In this document: positions 35,558 to 44,658 of the stretch, in pieces | How the letters are laid out: every line of letters starts with the position of its first letter | Numbering within the stretch: the stretch's first letter is position 1 | Assembly (NCBI GenBank): GCA_021413865.1 | Contig: JAIOPN010000051.1 | Coordinates: 41,077-105,076, forward strand | Length of the DNA: 64,000 nt | Direction of reading: 5' to 3' | DNA from: Planctomycetota bacterium | GTDB taxonomy: Bacteria; Planctomycetota; Phycisphaerae; Phycisphaerales; Phycisphaeraceae | Notes under the pieces: model-generated | Databases searched by the model: none | Told to the model about the DNA's origin: nothing | Seen by the model: the letters and a program-made list of their open reading frames with translations, nothing else | Position numbers and translations under genes: made by a program

Positions 35558-38023
35558 ATGAGCCCGTCACCGAGTGACACACCCGTCGCACCGATGCCCC
35601 ACGGGTGGCGGGGAGGCCTTGCGCGTCGGCTCCTCCGCCTGCTCGTCGTGGTTGTCGTGCTCGGATGGCTCGCGGCGGCGTGGGTGCTGCCCACGGTTGC
35701 ACGGCGCGTGCTCGTGTCGCGTCTCGGCGCCGCCGGCGTGATCGATCCATGGGTCAGGCTGGACCACGCCGGCCTGTGGGGGGCGCGGGGTTCCGTGTAC
35801 TCCGGCGACGGCAGGCTGCGCATCCCGTCGATCAGCGTCACCTACAGCCCGTTTGAAATTGTCACGGGCCGTGTTCGCGCAGTGGAGATCGACGGGGCGG
35901 AGTTTCATCTCCAGTGGAAGGAGGGCTCGCTGCAACTGGCGGGCCTCCGGCCAACGGCGGCGGGGGGCGTCGCATCACCCCGGCTGCCGATCGGCCCCGT
36001 CCCGCTGGAGAGCCTCTCCTTTTCGGCAACGCTGGTGATTGAAGCGATGGGCCACGAGTACCGCTTGCCCGTGACCGGCACGTTGATTCGGGGCGAGGAC
36101 GGGATGCACGCGGAGGTGCGTAGCGATTCGCCGATCGGTCGATTGAGTTTGACCGGTGATGTCCCGCTGCATGGGCAACACGCGGAAGGGTCGGCGACTT
36201 TCGTTGATCCCGTGGGGTGGTTCGAGATCAACGCGGGGCTTTCGTACGGTCCCAACGGCACCGACCTCAGGCTCTTCGCCAACTCGGGGGCAAGACTCCC
36301 GCTATTCGGCGTGGAGATCGAGAAGTTCAGGTCGACGTGGGGGGTCGGATTTGACCAGCACAGCCGGCTCACGTCACTAGGCGGGTCGATCGCCGCCGAC
36401 CGCGTCGCATTGGGGGGCTGGGAAATCATCGGGCCGATCTGGTCGGCAAACCTCGATACCACACGCGCCGGCCCGAGCCTCGACGCTTTTGCACTCGACA
36501 CCCAGGCCAGCGCGGTTGTCGGGGAAGCCGCCGGTCAGGGCGCCGCGTCGCGCCCGTGGACATCCGTTGATGCAAAGGGCCGTCTGAGCCACGGCATCGA
36601 CAAGGGCATCCACGCGGTCAGTTATTCATTTGACGTGCGAGCCTCCAAGCCCGTTGCGGCCGGTGGCGTCACGGTGACTGTTCCCGCCATTCGACTCAAC
36701 GGGGAACTGCGCATCGATCCACACGCGGCGGCAAACCCGGTCACGCTGACGGGCGTGTTGGCCGTCGAGCGGGCGTCGGTCGGGCATGCGTCGTCGGGCG
36801 TCGTGCTGGGTGATATCACTGCCCGTCTGCCGTTCGCCTTCGGCCGGACCGCCACGGAAGCGGGTGAATTCAAGATCGGCTCCGTCGGCGGCGCGGGGGT
36901 GGCGATCACCGGCTCGGGTGGCAGCCTGCGCATGGACGACGATGGGATATCAGCCTCCTTCCACGGCCGGCTCGGCGAGGGCCCGACGCTGAACGGAAGC
37001 GCCCGCGTGCGCCTTGCCGGTTTTGTCCCCACCGGTGAGGTGAGCGTCCAGATGCCAGAATGGACCGTAGGCGATCCCGAGCTGCTCGGCCGGGCGATCC
37101 CCGCGCTAAAAGGGTGGGAGATCGACGGCCAATACTCCGCCGAGGCGCGGCTCGCCTTCGATGGGCCGCGCATCGTCTCCTCCGCCTCGCTCCACGCCCG
37201 TGACGCCTCGTTCCGCCACCCCGCGAACGACCTTGAACTCGGGGGCGTCAATTTCAACGTCGCGCTCGACTCCCTCTGGCCGCTCTCCAGCGCCCCCGAG
37301 CAGAAAATGACCGTCCGCTCCTTGCGGGTGGGTAAGCTCGAGGCGGCGGGGGTCGCGGTGAGCGCGCGGGTCGAGTCGCTCAATTCCCTGTTCATCGAAA
37401 AGGCGCAGTGGAGCATGGGCGCCAAGGGGCGTTTTCAGGCCTATGCCATCCGCTTCGACCCGGCCCACCCGCGCGTCGAGACGGAGTTGTATGTGCAGAA
37501 CCTGATGCTGCAGGACTGGACACGGCTGCTCGCGGGGGACCGGATCAGCGCCCAAGGGGTGCTGTCGGGCCACCTGCCAGTGATTTACGACCCGCAATCG
37601 AAAGAGCATGTCCTGCGTTTAGGTGAAGGGTTCCTTCACTCGGAGCCCGGGACGGGCCGGATCATTGTGCACGAACGAAAACTCGTGGAGGACGTAGTCA
37701 ATCAGGGGGGCGTCGCCGTGGCCCCGGTCCCGGGGGTGGACATGCAGAAGGCCTTGGTGGACGCGCTCTCGGATTTTGAATACGGCTCGCTGGCGTTCGA
37801 CCTAGTGCCCGAGGAGGGCGACATGACCCTGAGAATCACCACGACGGGTCGAGGAAAAAGCGGCAATCCGCCGATTAGCTTCCAATGCATCACGATCAAC
37901 ATCCCGCACTTCGGCCCGCTGCTGAGTTACGCCTGGCGCGAGTACCGGGGCGCGAGCGAGACGATCGACCGGAGCCTCAACCGCGTGATGAGCCCGACGC
38001 CCCCGCAGGAGACCAAGCCTTGA
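35558..38023 (+). CDS. ydbH: YdbH-like intermembrane lipid transport protein (AsmA-like)
   Basis: 821 aa. A single N-terminal membrane anchor (RLLRLLVVVVVLGWLAAAW) is followed by a very long periplasmic beta-rich domain. The last 120 residues are the most conserved: GEGFLHSEPGTGRIIV and the closing SFQCITINIPHFGPLL. This fits YdbH, an AsmA-like bridge protein that works with the lipoprotein YnbE in phospholipid traffic to the outer membrane. Its identity is strongly supported by the two downstream genes, which match ynbE and ydbL in the same order as in enterobacteria. Confidence 0.8.
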   Translation: MSPSPSDTPVAPMPHGWRGGLARRLLRLLVVVVVLGWLAAAWVLPTVARRVLVSRLGAAGVIDPWVRLDHAGLWGARGSVYSGDGRLRIPSISVTYSPFEIVTGRVRAVEIDGAEFHLQWKEGSLQLAGLRPTAAGGVASPRLPIGPVPLESLSFSATLVIEAMGHEYRLPVTGTLIRGEDGMHAEVRSDSPIGRLSLTGDVPLHGQHAEGSATFVDPVGWFEINAGLSYGPNGTDLRLFANSGARLPLFGVEIEKFRSTWGVGFDQHSRLTSLGGSIAADRVALGGWEIIGPIWSANLDTTRAGPSLDAFALDTQASAVVGEAAGQGAASRPWTSVDAKGRLSHGIDKGIHAVSYSFDVRASKPVAAGGVTVTVPAIRLNGELRIDPHAAANPVTLTGVLAVERASVGHASSGVVLGDITARLPFAFGRTATEAGEFKIGSVGGAGVAITGSGGSLRMDDDGISASFHGRLGEGPTLNGSARVRLAGFVPTGEVSVQMPEWTVGDPELLGRAIPALKGWEIDGQYSAEARLAFDGPRIVSSASLHARDASFRHPANDLELGGVNFNVALDSLWPLSSAPEQKMTVRSLRVGKLEAAGVAVSARVESLNSLFIEKAQWSMGAKGRFQAYAIRFDPAHPRVETELYVQNLMLQDWTRLLAGDRISAQGVLSGHLPVIYDPQSKEHVLRLGEGFLHSEPGTGRIIVHERKLVEDVVNQGGVAVAPVPGVDMQKALVDALSDFEYGSLAFDLVPEEGDMTLRITTTGRGKSGNPPISFQCITINIPHFGPLLSYAWREYRGASETIDRSLNRVMSPTPPQETKP

Positions 38024-38229
38024 ACCCCAGACGTTTCATCTTCACGGGTTTGATCCTCGCCGCGGCCCTGATGAGTGTTGCGTGCACGCACACCGTCAAG
38101 GTCGAGCCCATTGAGGTCAAGCCGATCACGCTCAACATCAACATCAAGATCGATCGTGAGCTGGACAATTTCTTCGACTACGAGAAAGCTGCGGCCACCC
38201 AGCCCGCCGCGCAGGGAGACCACCCATGA
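38020..38229 (+). CDS. ynbE: YnbE-like lipoprotein, partner of YdbH
   Basis: 69 aa. A hydrophobic signal ends in SVAC, giving a lipoprotein. The mature part, HTVKVEPIEVKPITLNINIK then ID-R-E, closely follows the YnbE pattern. The TTG start at 38020 overlaps the ydbH stop as TTGA, and GGAG lies about 9 nt upstream. In E. coli the YnbE lipoprotein docks YdbH to the outer membrane. Its stop overlaps the next start as ATGA, so the three genes look translationally coupled. Confidence 0.82.
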   Translation: MNPRRFIFTGLILAAALMSVACTHTVKVEPIEVKPITLNINIKIDRELDNFFDYEKAAATQPAAQGDHP

Positions 38230-38612
38230 CCCGACGAACCTCCGTGCTCATCATGTTGGTGACCGTGCTTCTTGGTTTGTTTGCTTCGCCGATGGTCCGC
38301 GCTGATGAGAAGGACGACCTGAAGGAGAGCTTCCGGAAGCGTCACGCGTCGCTCGTGGCCGCCAAGAACGAGGGGAAGATCGGCGAGACGGCGCAGGGCT
38401 ATGTTGAGGCCGTGAAGGCCGCGGACGAGAACGCGAAGGAGCTGATCGCCGGCGAGAACTCCGACCGCCGCCGCCTCTACGCCATCATCGCCAAGGAGCA
38501 GGGCGCGACGCCCGAGACGGTCGCCGAGCGCAACGCCGTGCGCAACTTCCGCGAGGCGTCGAAGGGGCACTGGCTCAAGGGCAAGGACGGCAAGTGGTTT
38601 CAGAAGCAGTGA
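38226..38612 (+). CDS. ydbL: YdbL-like (DUF1318) periplasmic protein
   Basis: 128 aa. An N-terminal signal peptide ends near VRA-DEK. The core IAGENSDRRRLYAIIAKEQG then TPETVAERNA and the terminal GKDGKWFQK are the DUF1318 signature. YdbL is proposed to assist or modulate the YdbH-YnbE bridge. It ends the operon; the GH4 gene converges from the other side 27 bp away. Confidence 0.87.
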   Translation: MTRRTSVLIMLVTVLLGLFASPMVRADEKDDLKESFRKRHASLVAAKNEGKIGETAQGYVEAVKAADENAKELIAGENSDRRRLYAIIAKEQGATPETVAERNAVRNFREASKGHWLKGKDGKWFQKQ

Positions 38613-38639
38613 GCGGCCCCGCCCCGCCCACCCTGTAGA

Positions 38640-39986
38640 TCACCGGTACTTGGGCATGATGTTCCCGTGCGCCTCGATCAGGTCGTCGCACAGGTCGCGG
38701 ATCTTGTCGAGCGTCAACTCGGCCGAGGTGTGCGGGTCGAGATAGGCCGCGTGGTAGATGTGCTCACGGGACTTGAGCCGCGCCGCCTCCACGGTGAGGA
38801 TTTGTACGTTGATGTTGGTGCGGTTGACCGCCGCGAGCTGCTCGGGCAGCGCACCGACGAACGTCCCCTGCACGCCGTTGCGGTCCACCAGGCAGGCGAC
38901 CTCGATGGAGCAGTTGCGCGGCAGGTTGGTGATGAGCCCGCCGGTGTTCATGATGTTGCCGTGGATGCGGATGGGGTTGTTGGTCTCCATCGCCTCGATG
39001 ATGTACGAGCCGTACTCGTGGCTGCGTTCGTGCGAGAGCGTGGGGTTCTTGACGATCTCGTCGCGCTGCTTCTTCCAGCTCGCGATCTGGTTGATGCAGC
39101 GGCGGGGGTACTCGTCGAGCGGGATGTTGAGTTCCTTGACGAGCTGCGGGTAGCGGGCCTTGATCCAGTAGGGCATGTACTCGGAGGAGTGCTCGCTGGA
39201 TTCGGTGATGTAGTAGCCGAAGTGCCGCATGAACTCGTAGCGGACCATGTCCCAGTGCTTCTTGCCGCCGGGCTTGCGGGCCTTGTCGTTCTTGGCGAGG
39301 GCGAGTTTTTTCACCTGGGGGTAGATGTCCTTGTCGCCGTCGAAGAGCTCGAGCAGCCACGCCTGGTGGTTGATGCCGGCGATCTTCCAGCGGAGGTTCT
39401 CGCTCTTCTGGCTCGGGTGGTTCGTGCCCCACTCGGCCAGCAGGTGCGGCACACAGGCCTGCACGCTGTGGCAGAGGCCCACGGTGCGGACCGCGGTGTG
39501 CGACATGCCCATGACGAGCATGCACATCGGGTTGGTGTAGTTGAGGAACATCGCGCCGGGGGCGACCTCCTCCATGTCGCGTGCGAAGTCCCACATGACC
39601 GGCAGGGTGCGGAGCGTGCGGAAGATGCCGCCGATGCCCAGCGTGTCGGCGATGGTCTGGCGCAGGCCGTATTTCTTGGGGATGTCGAAGTCGATCACCG
39701 TGCTGGGCTTGTACCCGCCGACCTGGATGGCGTTGACGACGTAGTCCGCCCCCTTGAGCGCCGCCTTGCGGTTCTTCGTGCCCAGGTGGGTGGTGATCGT
39801 CGCCCGGCTCTGGTTGATGTTGCGGTTGAGTGTGTCGAGCATGAGCTTGGAGTCGCTCAGGCGCTCGCTGTTGATGTCGTAGAGCGCGATGTGGGCGTCG
39901 TGCAGGGCGGGGGAGAGCATGCAGTCGCCCAGGATGTTCTTGGCGAACACGCTGCTGCCGGCGCCGAGGAAGGTGATCTTGGCCAT
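38640..39986 (-). CDS. Glycoside hydrolase family 4 (alpha-galactosidase/glucosidase type)
   Basis: 448 aa. Rossmann-like NAD+ site ITFLGAGSSVFAKNIL, the sugar and metal region LNYTNPMCMLVMG, C172 and H173 in GLCHSVQ, and H207 in AGINHQAWLL are the GH4 hallmarks. GH4 enzymes use NAD+ and Mn2+ in a redox-assisted elimination mechanism. The MelA-like subgroup usually acts on alpha-galactosides or alpha-glucosides without phosphate. GGAG lies 8 nt before the ATG. The substrate specificity cannot be settled here. Confidence 0.92.
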   Translation of the reverse strand: MAKITFLGAGSSVFAKNILGDCMLSPALHDAHIALYDINSERLSDSKLMLDTLNRNINQSRATITTHLGTKNRKAALKGADYVVNAIQVGGYKPSTVIDFDIPKKYGLRQTIADTLGIGGIFRTLRTLPVMWDFARDMEEVAPGAMFLNYTNPMCMLVMGMSHTAVRTVGLCHSVQACVPHLLAEWGTNHPSQKSENLRWKIAGINHQAWLLELFDGDKDIYPQVKKLALAKNDKARKPGGKKHWDMVRYEFMRHFGYYITESSEHSSEYMPYWIKARYPQLVKELNIPLDEYPRRCINQIASWKKQRDEIVKNPTLSHERSHEYGSYIIEAMETNNPIRIHGNIMNTGGLITNLPRNCSIEVACLVDRNGVQGTFVGALPEQLAAVNRTNINVQILTVEAARLKSREHIYHAAYLDPHTSAELTLDKIRDLCDDLIEAHGNIMPKYR

Positions 39987-40263
39987 GTGGATGCTCCGCA
40001 ATGAGTGGGGCGGGCATGATAGCAGCGCCGGCACCGCGGATGTGTCGGGAGAAAAGCGTGAAGTTGAACGGTGAACCGCGGTCCCGAGCTGTTCAAGATC
40101 AAGGTTTGCTTGGCCGGCGTGTAGCTCAAAAAATCAATTGATGGAGCGGCGGAGCTGGGCTAGAGTCAGTGGGCTGGACTCATCCAGTTCAATCGATCGG
40201 GGTTCATCCAAACACGTTTCCGCGTTACACGGTCGGCACACAGGCCAATCGCAGGAGCTTCAC

Positions 40264-40635
40264 ATGAGCGTTCAAACCCTCGCCAGGAAGTTTGTGGAAT
40301 TGTGCAACCAGGGCAAGAACTTCGACGTGATGGAGACGATGTACGCGCCCGACATCGTCTCCGTCGAAAGCGACGGCAGGGAGACCGCCGGCAAGCGGCC
40401 GGTCATCGACAAATCCAAGCACTGGGCCACCGTCAATACCTTCCACGGCGAAAAGGTGCGGGGGCCGTTCTTCTGCGGCGGCACCGATTCGGAAGGGCAG
40501 TTCGCCGTCTATTTCACCCTGGATATCACCCGCAAATCCACCGGCGAGCGTCTCACCCTCGAAGAGGTCGGTCTATACACGGTCAAGAACGACAAGATCA
40601 CGCGTGAGCAGTTCTTTTACGACGGTGCGCATTGA
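40264..40635 (+). CDS. NTF2-like / SnoaL-fold protein
   Basis: 123 aa. LARKFVELCNQGKNFDVMETMYAPDIVSVE and the alternating strands ending GLYTVKNDKITREQFFYDG match the NTF2-like cone fold, where small ligand-binding or isomerase proteins are common. GGAG is placed 6-8 nt before the ATG. It lies 76 bp upstream of an alcohol dehydrogenase on the same strand; a shared transcript is possible. Confidence 0.82.
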   Translation: MSVQTLARKFVELCNQGKNFDVMETMYAPDIVSVESDGRETAGKRPVIDKSKHWATVNTFHGEKVRGPFFCGGTDSEGQFAVYFTLDITRKSTGERLTLEEVGLYTVKNDKITREQFFYDGAH

Positions 40636-40711
40636 TCCTTGTGCGGGGCGCGCACGGGCTGATCGATCCGGGAAGGGGCACGCACGTTCAACCGTTCAGG
40701 AAGGAGCAGCC

Positions 40712-41788
40712 ATGTCCACACCAGCGCAGACCCAGGACAGGACGGCCGGGGCAACGACACGGGAGCTGCCGGCAGGACCGAAAAACTACCGGGCATGGGT
40801 TGCCAGGTCGGCAAAACAACCGATGGTGCTAGAAACCCTCGACCCGGGCCCGCTCGGCGCCGAGGAGGTTGAGGTCGCCGTCGAGCATTGCGGCTTGTGT
40901 CACTCTGATCTTTCCGTCCTCAACAACGAGTGGGGCATCTCGCAGTACCCGGCGGTTCTCGGCCACGAAGTCATCGGCCGCGTCACGGCCGTCGGTCCGA
41001 ATACGAAGGCCCGGAAGGTCGGCCAGCGCATCGGTATCGGCTGGTTCTCGGGGAGCGACATGCACTGCCGGCAGTGCATGGCGGGGAGCCATCACCTCTG
41101 CTCGCAGGCGCAGGCGACGATCATCGGCCACCGCGGCGGGTTCGCGTCGCACGCCCGCGCCCACTGGGTGTGGACGATCCCGCTGCCGGAGAAGCTGAAC
41201 CCTGCCGACGCCGGGCCGCTGCTCTGCGGCGGCATCACCGTCTTCAACCCGCTGATGATGCACGCCAGACCGACCGATCGCGTCGGCGTCATCGGCATCG
41301 GCGGGATCGGTCACATGGCCGTCAAGTTCGCCGCCGCCTACGGCTGCGACGTGACCGCGTTCACGTCGAGCGAGAGCAAGTTCGATGAGGCCAGGGGTTT
41401 CGGCGCCAACCACGTCGTGTCCAGCAGGGACCCGGCGGGGATCAAGAAGCTCGCCGGCGGCTTCGACCTCCTGATCTCCACCGTCAACGTGCCACTGGAC
41501 TGGGATGCGCTGATCGGCACACTCGCTCCCAACGGCCGCCTGCACGTTGTCGGCGCCGTGCTGGAGCCGATCCCGGTCCCCGCGTTCTCACTCATCGGCC
41601 AGCAGCGCAGCGTCTCCGGTTCGCCCACCGGTTCGCCGGTGGCGATCGAGACAATGCTCGATTTCGCGGCGCGGCACGCCATCGCGCCTCAGACCGAGCA
41701 TTTCCCGATGAGCAAGATCAACGAGGCCTTCGCCCGGCTTGAATCCGGCAAGGCCCGTTACCGCATCGTGCTGGACGCGGATTTCTGA
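40712..41788 (+). CDS. Zinc-dependent alcohol dehydrogenase (CAD/YahK-like)
   Basis: 358 aa medium-chain dehydrogenase. Catalytic zinc residues are in CGLCHSDLSVL and GHEVIGRVTAVG; the nucleotide site is GVIGIGGIGHMAVKFA. The structural zinc loop reads SDMHCRQCMAGSHHLC, so three of the four usual cysteines are present and the first is aspartate. These enzymes reduce aldehydes with NADPH. AAGGAG lies 5-6 nt before the ATG. Confidence 0.92.
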   Translation: MSTPAQTQDRTAGATTRELPAGPKNYRAWVARSAKQPMVLETLDPGPLGAEEVEVAVEHCGLCHSDLSVLNNEWGISQYPAVLGHEVIGRVTAVGPNTKARKVGQRIGIGWFSGSDMHCRQCMAGSHHLCSQAQATIIGHRGGFASHARAHWVWTIPLPEKLNPADAGPLLCGGITVFNPLMMHARPTDRVGVIGIGGIGHMAVKFAAAYGCDVTAFTSSESKFDEARGFGANHVVSSRDPAGIKKLAGGFDLLISTVNVPLDWDALIGTLAPNGRLHVVGAVLEPIPVPAFSLIGQQRSVSGSPTGSPVAIETMLDFAARHAIAPQTEHFPMSKINEAFARLESGKARYRIVLDADF

Positions 41789-41793
41789 TTCAT

Positions 41794-41820
41794 AACCCCT
41801 CTCCCACCGGGAGAGGGGAC
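41794..41820. repeat. REP-like palindrome, copy 1
   Basis: CCCCTCTCCC and GGGAGAGGGG pair around a 3-nt loop. It lies in the convergent gap between the alcohol dehydrogenase and DoxX genes. It is one of six related copies in the window. Confidence 0.75.
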
Positions 41821-41862
41821 CGGAGTTGTGAAGCAGTCTCTGAACACGCCGGTTGAGGGGCG

Positions 41863-42429
41863 TCACACTTTATGTGCGCCGCCGGCGGGGTTGCAGCGGA
41901 ACGAGCCGGTCTTGATCTTGCAGATGACCGCGTCGAGGGAGAAGAGGCCCGGGCCGAAGAGCATCACGAGGATGGCGACATACAGATAGGGCAGCGGGGC
42001 GGCGTGGGCGTAATCACCCGGCGCGGCGAAGAAGTCGTGCAGACCCTTGGAGAAGCCGACGTCGGGCTTGAGGACGCCCAGGTCCGCGGTGAGGAAGGCG
42101 ACGATCATCGTGAAGGCCACCGGGATGGAGATCAGCCGCGACGCCAGCCCCAGCAGCAGCAGCGCCCCGCCGAACAATTCCGCGCTGGACGCCATGACGA
42201 CCTGGAGCGAGGGCATGGGCAGGCCAAGGCTGGTGAAGAAGCCGACGGTCTGGTCGAAATTCCTGAACTTGCCCAGACCCGCCAGGGCGAGCGTGTACCC
42301 AAAATAGAGCCGCAGCCCCAGCAGCAGGGGCGCCTGCAGGGCATTAAGGACGCGGGTCAGACAGGCATAGGCCCGCGTGATTTTGCAGGGGGTGGCCGTG
42401 GGGTTCTGGCCGGGGGTTGCGCTGTCCAT
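41863..42429 (-). CDS. DoxX family membrane protein
   Basis: 188 aa with four hydrophobic helices. LLLGLRLYFGYTLALAGLGKF, ELFGGALLLLGLASRL and the Asp/Gly pattern near AFLTADLG fit the DoxX/DUF417-type family. Members are linked to thiosulfate oxidation or redox defence, but the function here is open. GGAG lies 8 nt before the ATG. Confidence 0.85.
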   Translation of the reverse strand: MDSATPGQNPTATPCKITRAYACLTRVLNALQAPLLLGLRLYFGYTLALAGLGKFRNFDQTVGFFTSLGLPMPSLQVVMASSAELFGGALLLLGLASRLISIPVAFTMIVAFLTADLGVLKPDVGFSKGLHDFFAAPGDYAHAAPLPYLYVAILVMLFGPGLFSLDAVICKIKTGSFRCNPAGGAHKV

Positions 42430-42578
42430 AGTCCGGTCTCCGTAGGGGTGGATTGCAGGGTCAATCGTCGGGTCGGACGGTTTATTCCGTGCCGGTCGTG
42501 GAGATGCGTAAACAGGCCCCGACTTGGCGTAGAATCAACGACTTCAGGCCGGGTGTCCACCTAATGACGGAGCGAACG

Positions 42579-44495
42579 ATGACACGATCAGGCATGGCCA
42601 GGGTGTTGCGGTGCGTGGGGTTGATGTTGATCGCGGCGGGGGCGTTGTGCTCCCCCGTGTCGGCAGCGCCGGGTTCGCGGGCACGGGTCAAGCTCTCGCA
42701 GGCCGCGCAGCCGCGGAGCGCGCCCAGCGCCGCCGCGCCGGCGGCGACGCAGCCCGCGGCGAAAAACGCCGATGCCGCGGCCACGCCGCTCGTCGGCTGG
42801 ATCGACCTGAGCGAATCGCTCCGCGACGGCCCCCGCCCTTACGCCTGGGCCAACTCCAAGGACGACGAGCATTCCCTCCGCGCCGTGCTCGATGCCGTCC
42901 GTGACATCGGCCGTCACAAGCGCTACGTCGGCCTGGTGATCCACCTCGACGCGATCGAGCTCCCGCTCTCCCAGATCGACGAACTCGAAAAGGCGATCCG
43001 CGAGGTCCGTGCCAAGGGCAAGAAGGTCCTCGTCTTCTCCGAGGCGTACGACCTCAAGAGCTACCTCCTGGCCTGCTGCGCGGACGAGGTCCTGCTGCTC
43101 CACAAGGGGGAGCTGGAGCTGGCGGGCCTGGGCATCGAGGAGATGTACTTCGCCGGGCTGCTCGAGAAGATCGGCGCCAAGGCGGACTTCATCCAGGTCG
43201 GCAAGTTCAAGGGCGCCGCCGAGCCGCTGACCAACATCGCCCCCAGCCCCGAGTGGAGCCAGAACTTCGACGCGCTGCTGGACGACCTCTACGGCCAGGT
43301 GATCGACCGCATCGCCAAGGCACGCGGGCTCACCCGTGAACAGGTCGAGAGGGCTTTCACGGATTGCTGGACGATGAGCGACGAGGAGTATGTGAAGCGT
43401 CACCTCGTCGATCGCCTGGTGGACCGCGACCTGACCGAGGCCAGCGAGGCCGCGTTCGGCGACGACTTCGAGTGGGAGGAGATGCTCGACAGCAAGGATG
43501 CGACGCAGGCGCCGGACAGCCCCTTCGCGATCCTGGGCATGCTCTTCAAGCCCGCCAAGGCCGATGCGCACCGCGCCTCGATCGCCGTCCTCCACGCCGA
43601 CGGCGAGATCGTCTCGGGCGACAGCGAGCCCGACGGCGGGATGCTTGGCAACCGGGCGGTGGGCAGCCGGACGATGGAGGACGCGCTCGCCGACGCCGCG
43701 GACGACGACCTGATCAAGGGCGTGGTCATACGCATCGATTCCCCCGGCGGCTCCGCGCTGGCCAGCGAGGTGATCTGGCAGGCGGTCCGCAAGTTCGGCG
43801 AGGAGAAGCCCGTTTACATCAGCGTCGGCCCGCTCGCCGCCAGCGGCGGGTACTACATCGCCTCCGCCGGTCACGAGGTTTACGTCACGCCCGCCAGCAT
43901 CGTCGGCTCGATCGGCGTGGTCGGCGGCAAGATCACGCTGGGCGGCCTCTACCAGAAGCTCGGGATTAATATCACCCGCCGCAGCCGCGGGCCGATGGGC
44001 GACATGTTCAACAGCGTTGATCCCTTCACGCCCGACCAGCGGTCCAAGCTCGTCGCCGCCTTCGAGCGCACCTACGACCAGTTCATCGACCGCGTCTCGA
44101 TCGGCCGCGGCAAGCGGCTCGCGGACGTCAAGCCCGTCGCCGAGGGCCGGCTCTTCACCGGCAAACAGGCGGTCGCCAACGGCATGGCGGACAAGATCGG
44201 CGGGCTGGATGACGCGATCGGAGACCTCGCCAAGCAGTTGAACCTCAAGCCCGGTTCGTACGACGTGATCGACCTGCCCGCCCCGATGACGCTGCCGGAA
44301 TACCTCGACAAGCTGCTGGGCGGTCTGGCCGCGGGGCCGGCCGCAACGGGCGACGCGGCCGCGGCGGTCAGCGCCGCGCGGGCGGTGCTGGGCCCCAGCG
44401 CCTGGCGGCAGGCGCAGCCGGTGATCTCGGGCCTCCTGCAACTCCGGCACGAGCGGGTGTTGACGCTCATGCCCGCGGTGATCGTGGTGCGGTGA
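42579..44495 (+). CDS. sppA: Signal peptide peptidase SppA, long form
   Basis: 638 aa. An N-terminal signal or anchor (about 8-30) precedes two tandem S49 domains. Lysine K211 in VGKFKGAAEP aligns with the E. coli general base, and serine S422 in LAASGGYYIAS is the nucleophile of the second domain. A Ser/Lys dyad should cleave remnant signal peptides in the membrane. The start is taken at the ATG 42579 with GGAG 8 nt upstream; an upstream ATG at 42564 is the alternative. An Ala/Pro-rich linker (about 40-70) after the signal is unusual. Confidence 0.9.
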   Translation: MTRSGMARVLRCVGLMLIAAGALCSPVSAAPGSRARVKLSQAAQPRSAPSAAAPAATQPAAKNADAAATPLVGWIDLSESLRDGPRPYAWANSKDDEHSLRAVLDAVRDIGRHKRYVGLVIHLDAIELPLSQIDELEKAIREVRAKGKKVLVFSEAYDLKSYLLACCADEVLLLHKGELELAGLGIEEMYFAGLLEKIGAKADFIQVGKFKGAAEPLTNIAPSPEWSQNFDALLDDLYGQVIDRIAKARGLTREQVERAFTDCWTMSDEEYVKRHLVDRLVDRDLTEASEAAFGDDFEWEEMLDSKDATQAPDSPFAILGMLFKPAKADAHRASIAVLHADGEIVSGDSEPDGGMLGNRAVGSRTMEDALADAADDDLIKGVVIRIDSPGGSALASEVIWQAVRKFGEEKPVYISVGPLAASGGYYIASAGHEVYVTPASIVGSIGVVGGKITLGGLYQKLGINITRRSRGPMGDMFNSVDPFTPDQRSKLVAAFERTYDQFIDRVSIGRGKRLADVKPVAEGRLFTGKQAVANGMADKIGGLDDAIGDLAKQLNLKPGSYDVIDLPAPMTLPEYLDKLLGGLAAGPAATGDAAAAVSAARAVLGPSAWRQAQPVISGLLQLRHERVLTLMPAVIVVR

Positions 44496-44504
44496 GTTTT
44501 TCTT

Positions 44505-44555
44505 ACCCCTCTCCCCCCGGGAGAGGGGGGCGAGTCCGCGAGCCGGGTGAGGGGA
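44505..44555. repeat. REP-like palindrome, copy 2
   Basis: CCCCTCTCCC with GGGAGAGGGG and the trailing GGGTGAGGGGA. It faces copy 3, in opposite orientation, in the sppA-ispD gap. Confidence 0.75.
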
Positions 44556-44604
44556 TCACCGGCCGCGTGGGTGGTGAGATTACGGTGGACCTTCGCGGCT
44601 GGGA

Positions 44605-44643
44605 GTCCCCTCACCCTAACCCTCTCCCGGTGGGAGAGGGGAC
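44605..44643. repeat. REP-like palindrome, copy 3
   Basis: TCCCCTCACCCTAACCCTCT then CCCGGTGGGAGAGGGGA. It is in inverse orientation to copy 2 and ends 15 bp before ispD. Confidence 0.75.
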
Positions 44644-44658
44644 CAGACGGAGAATCGC

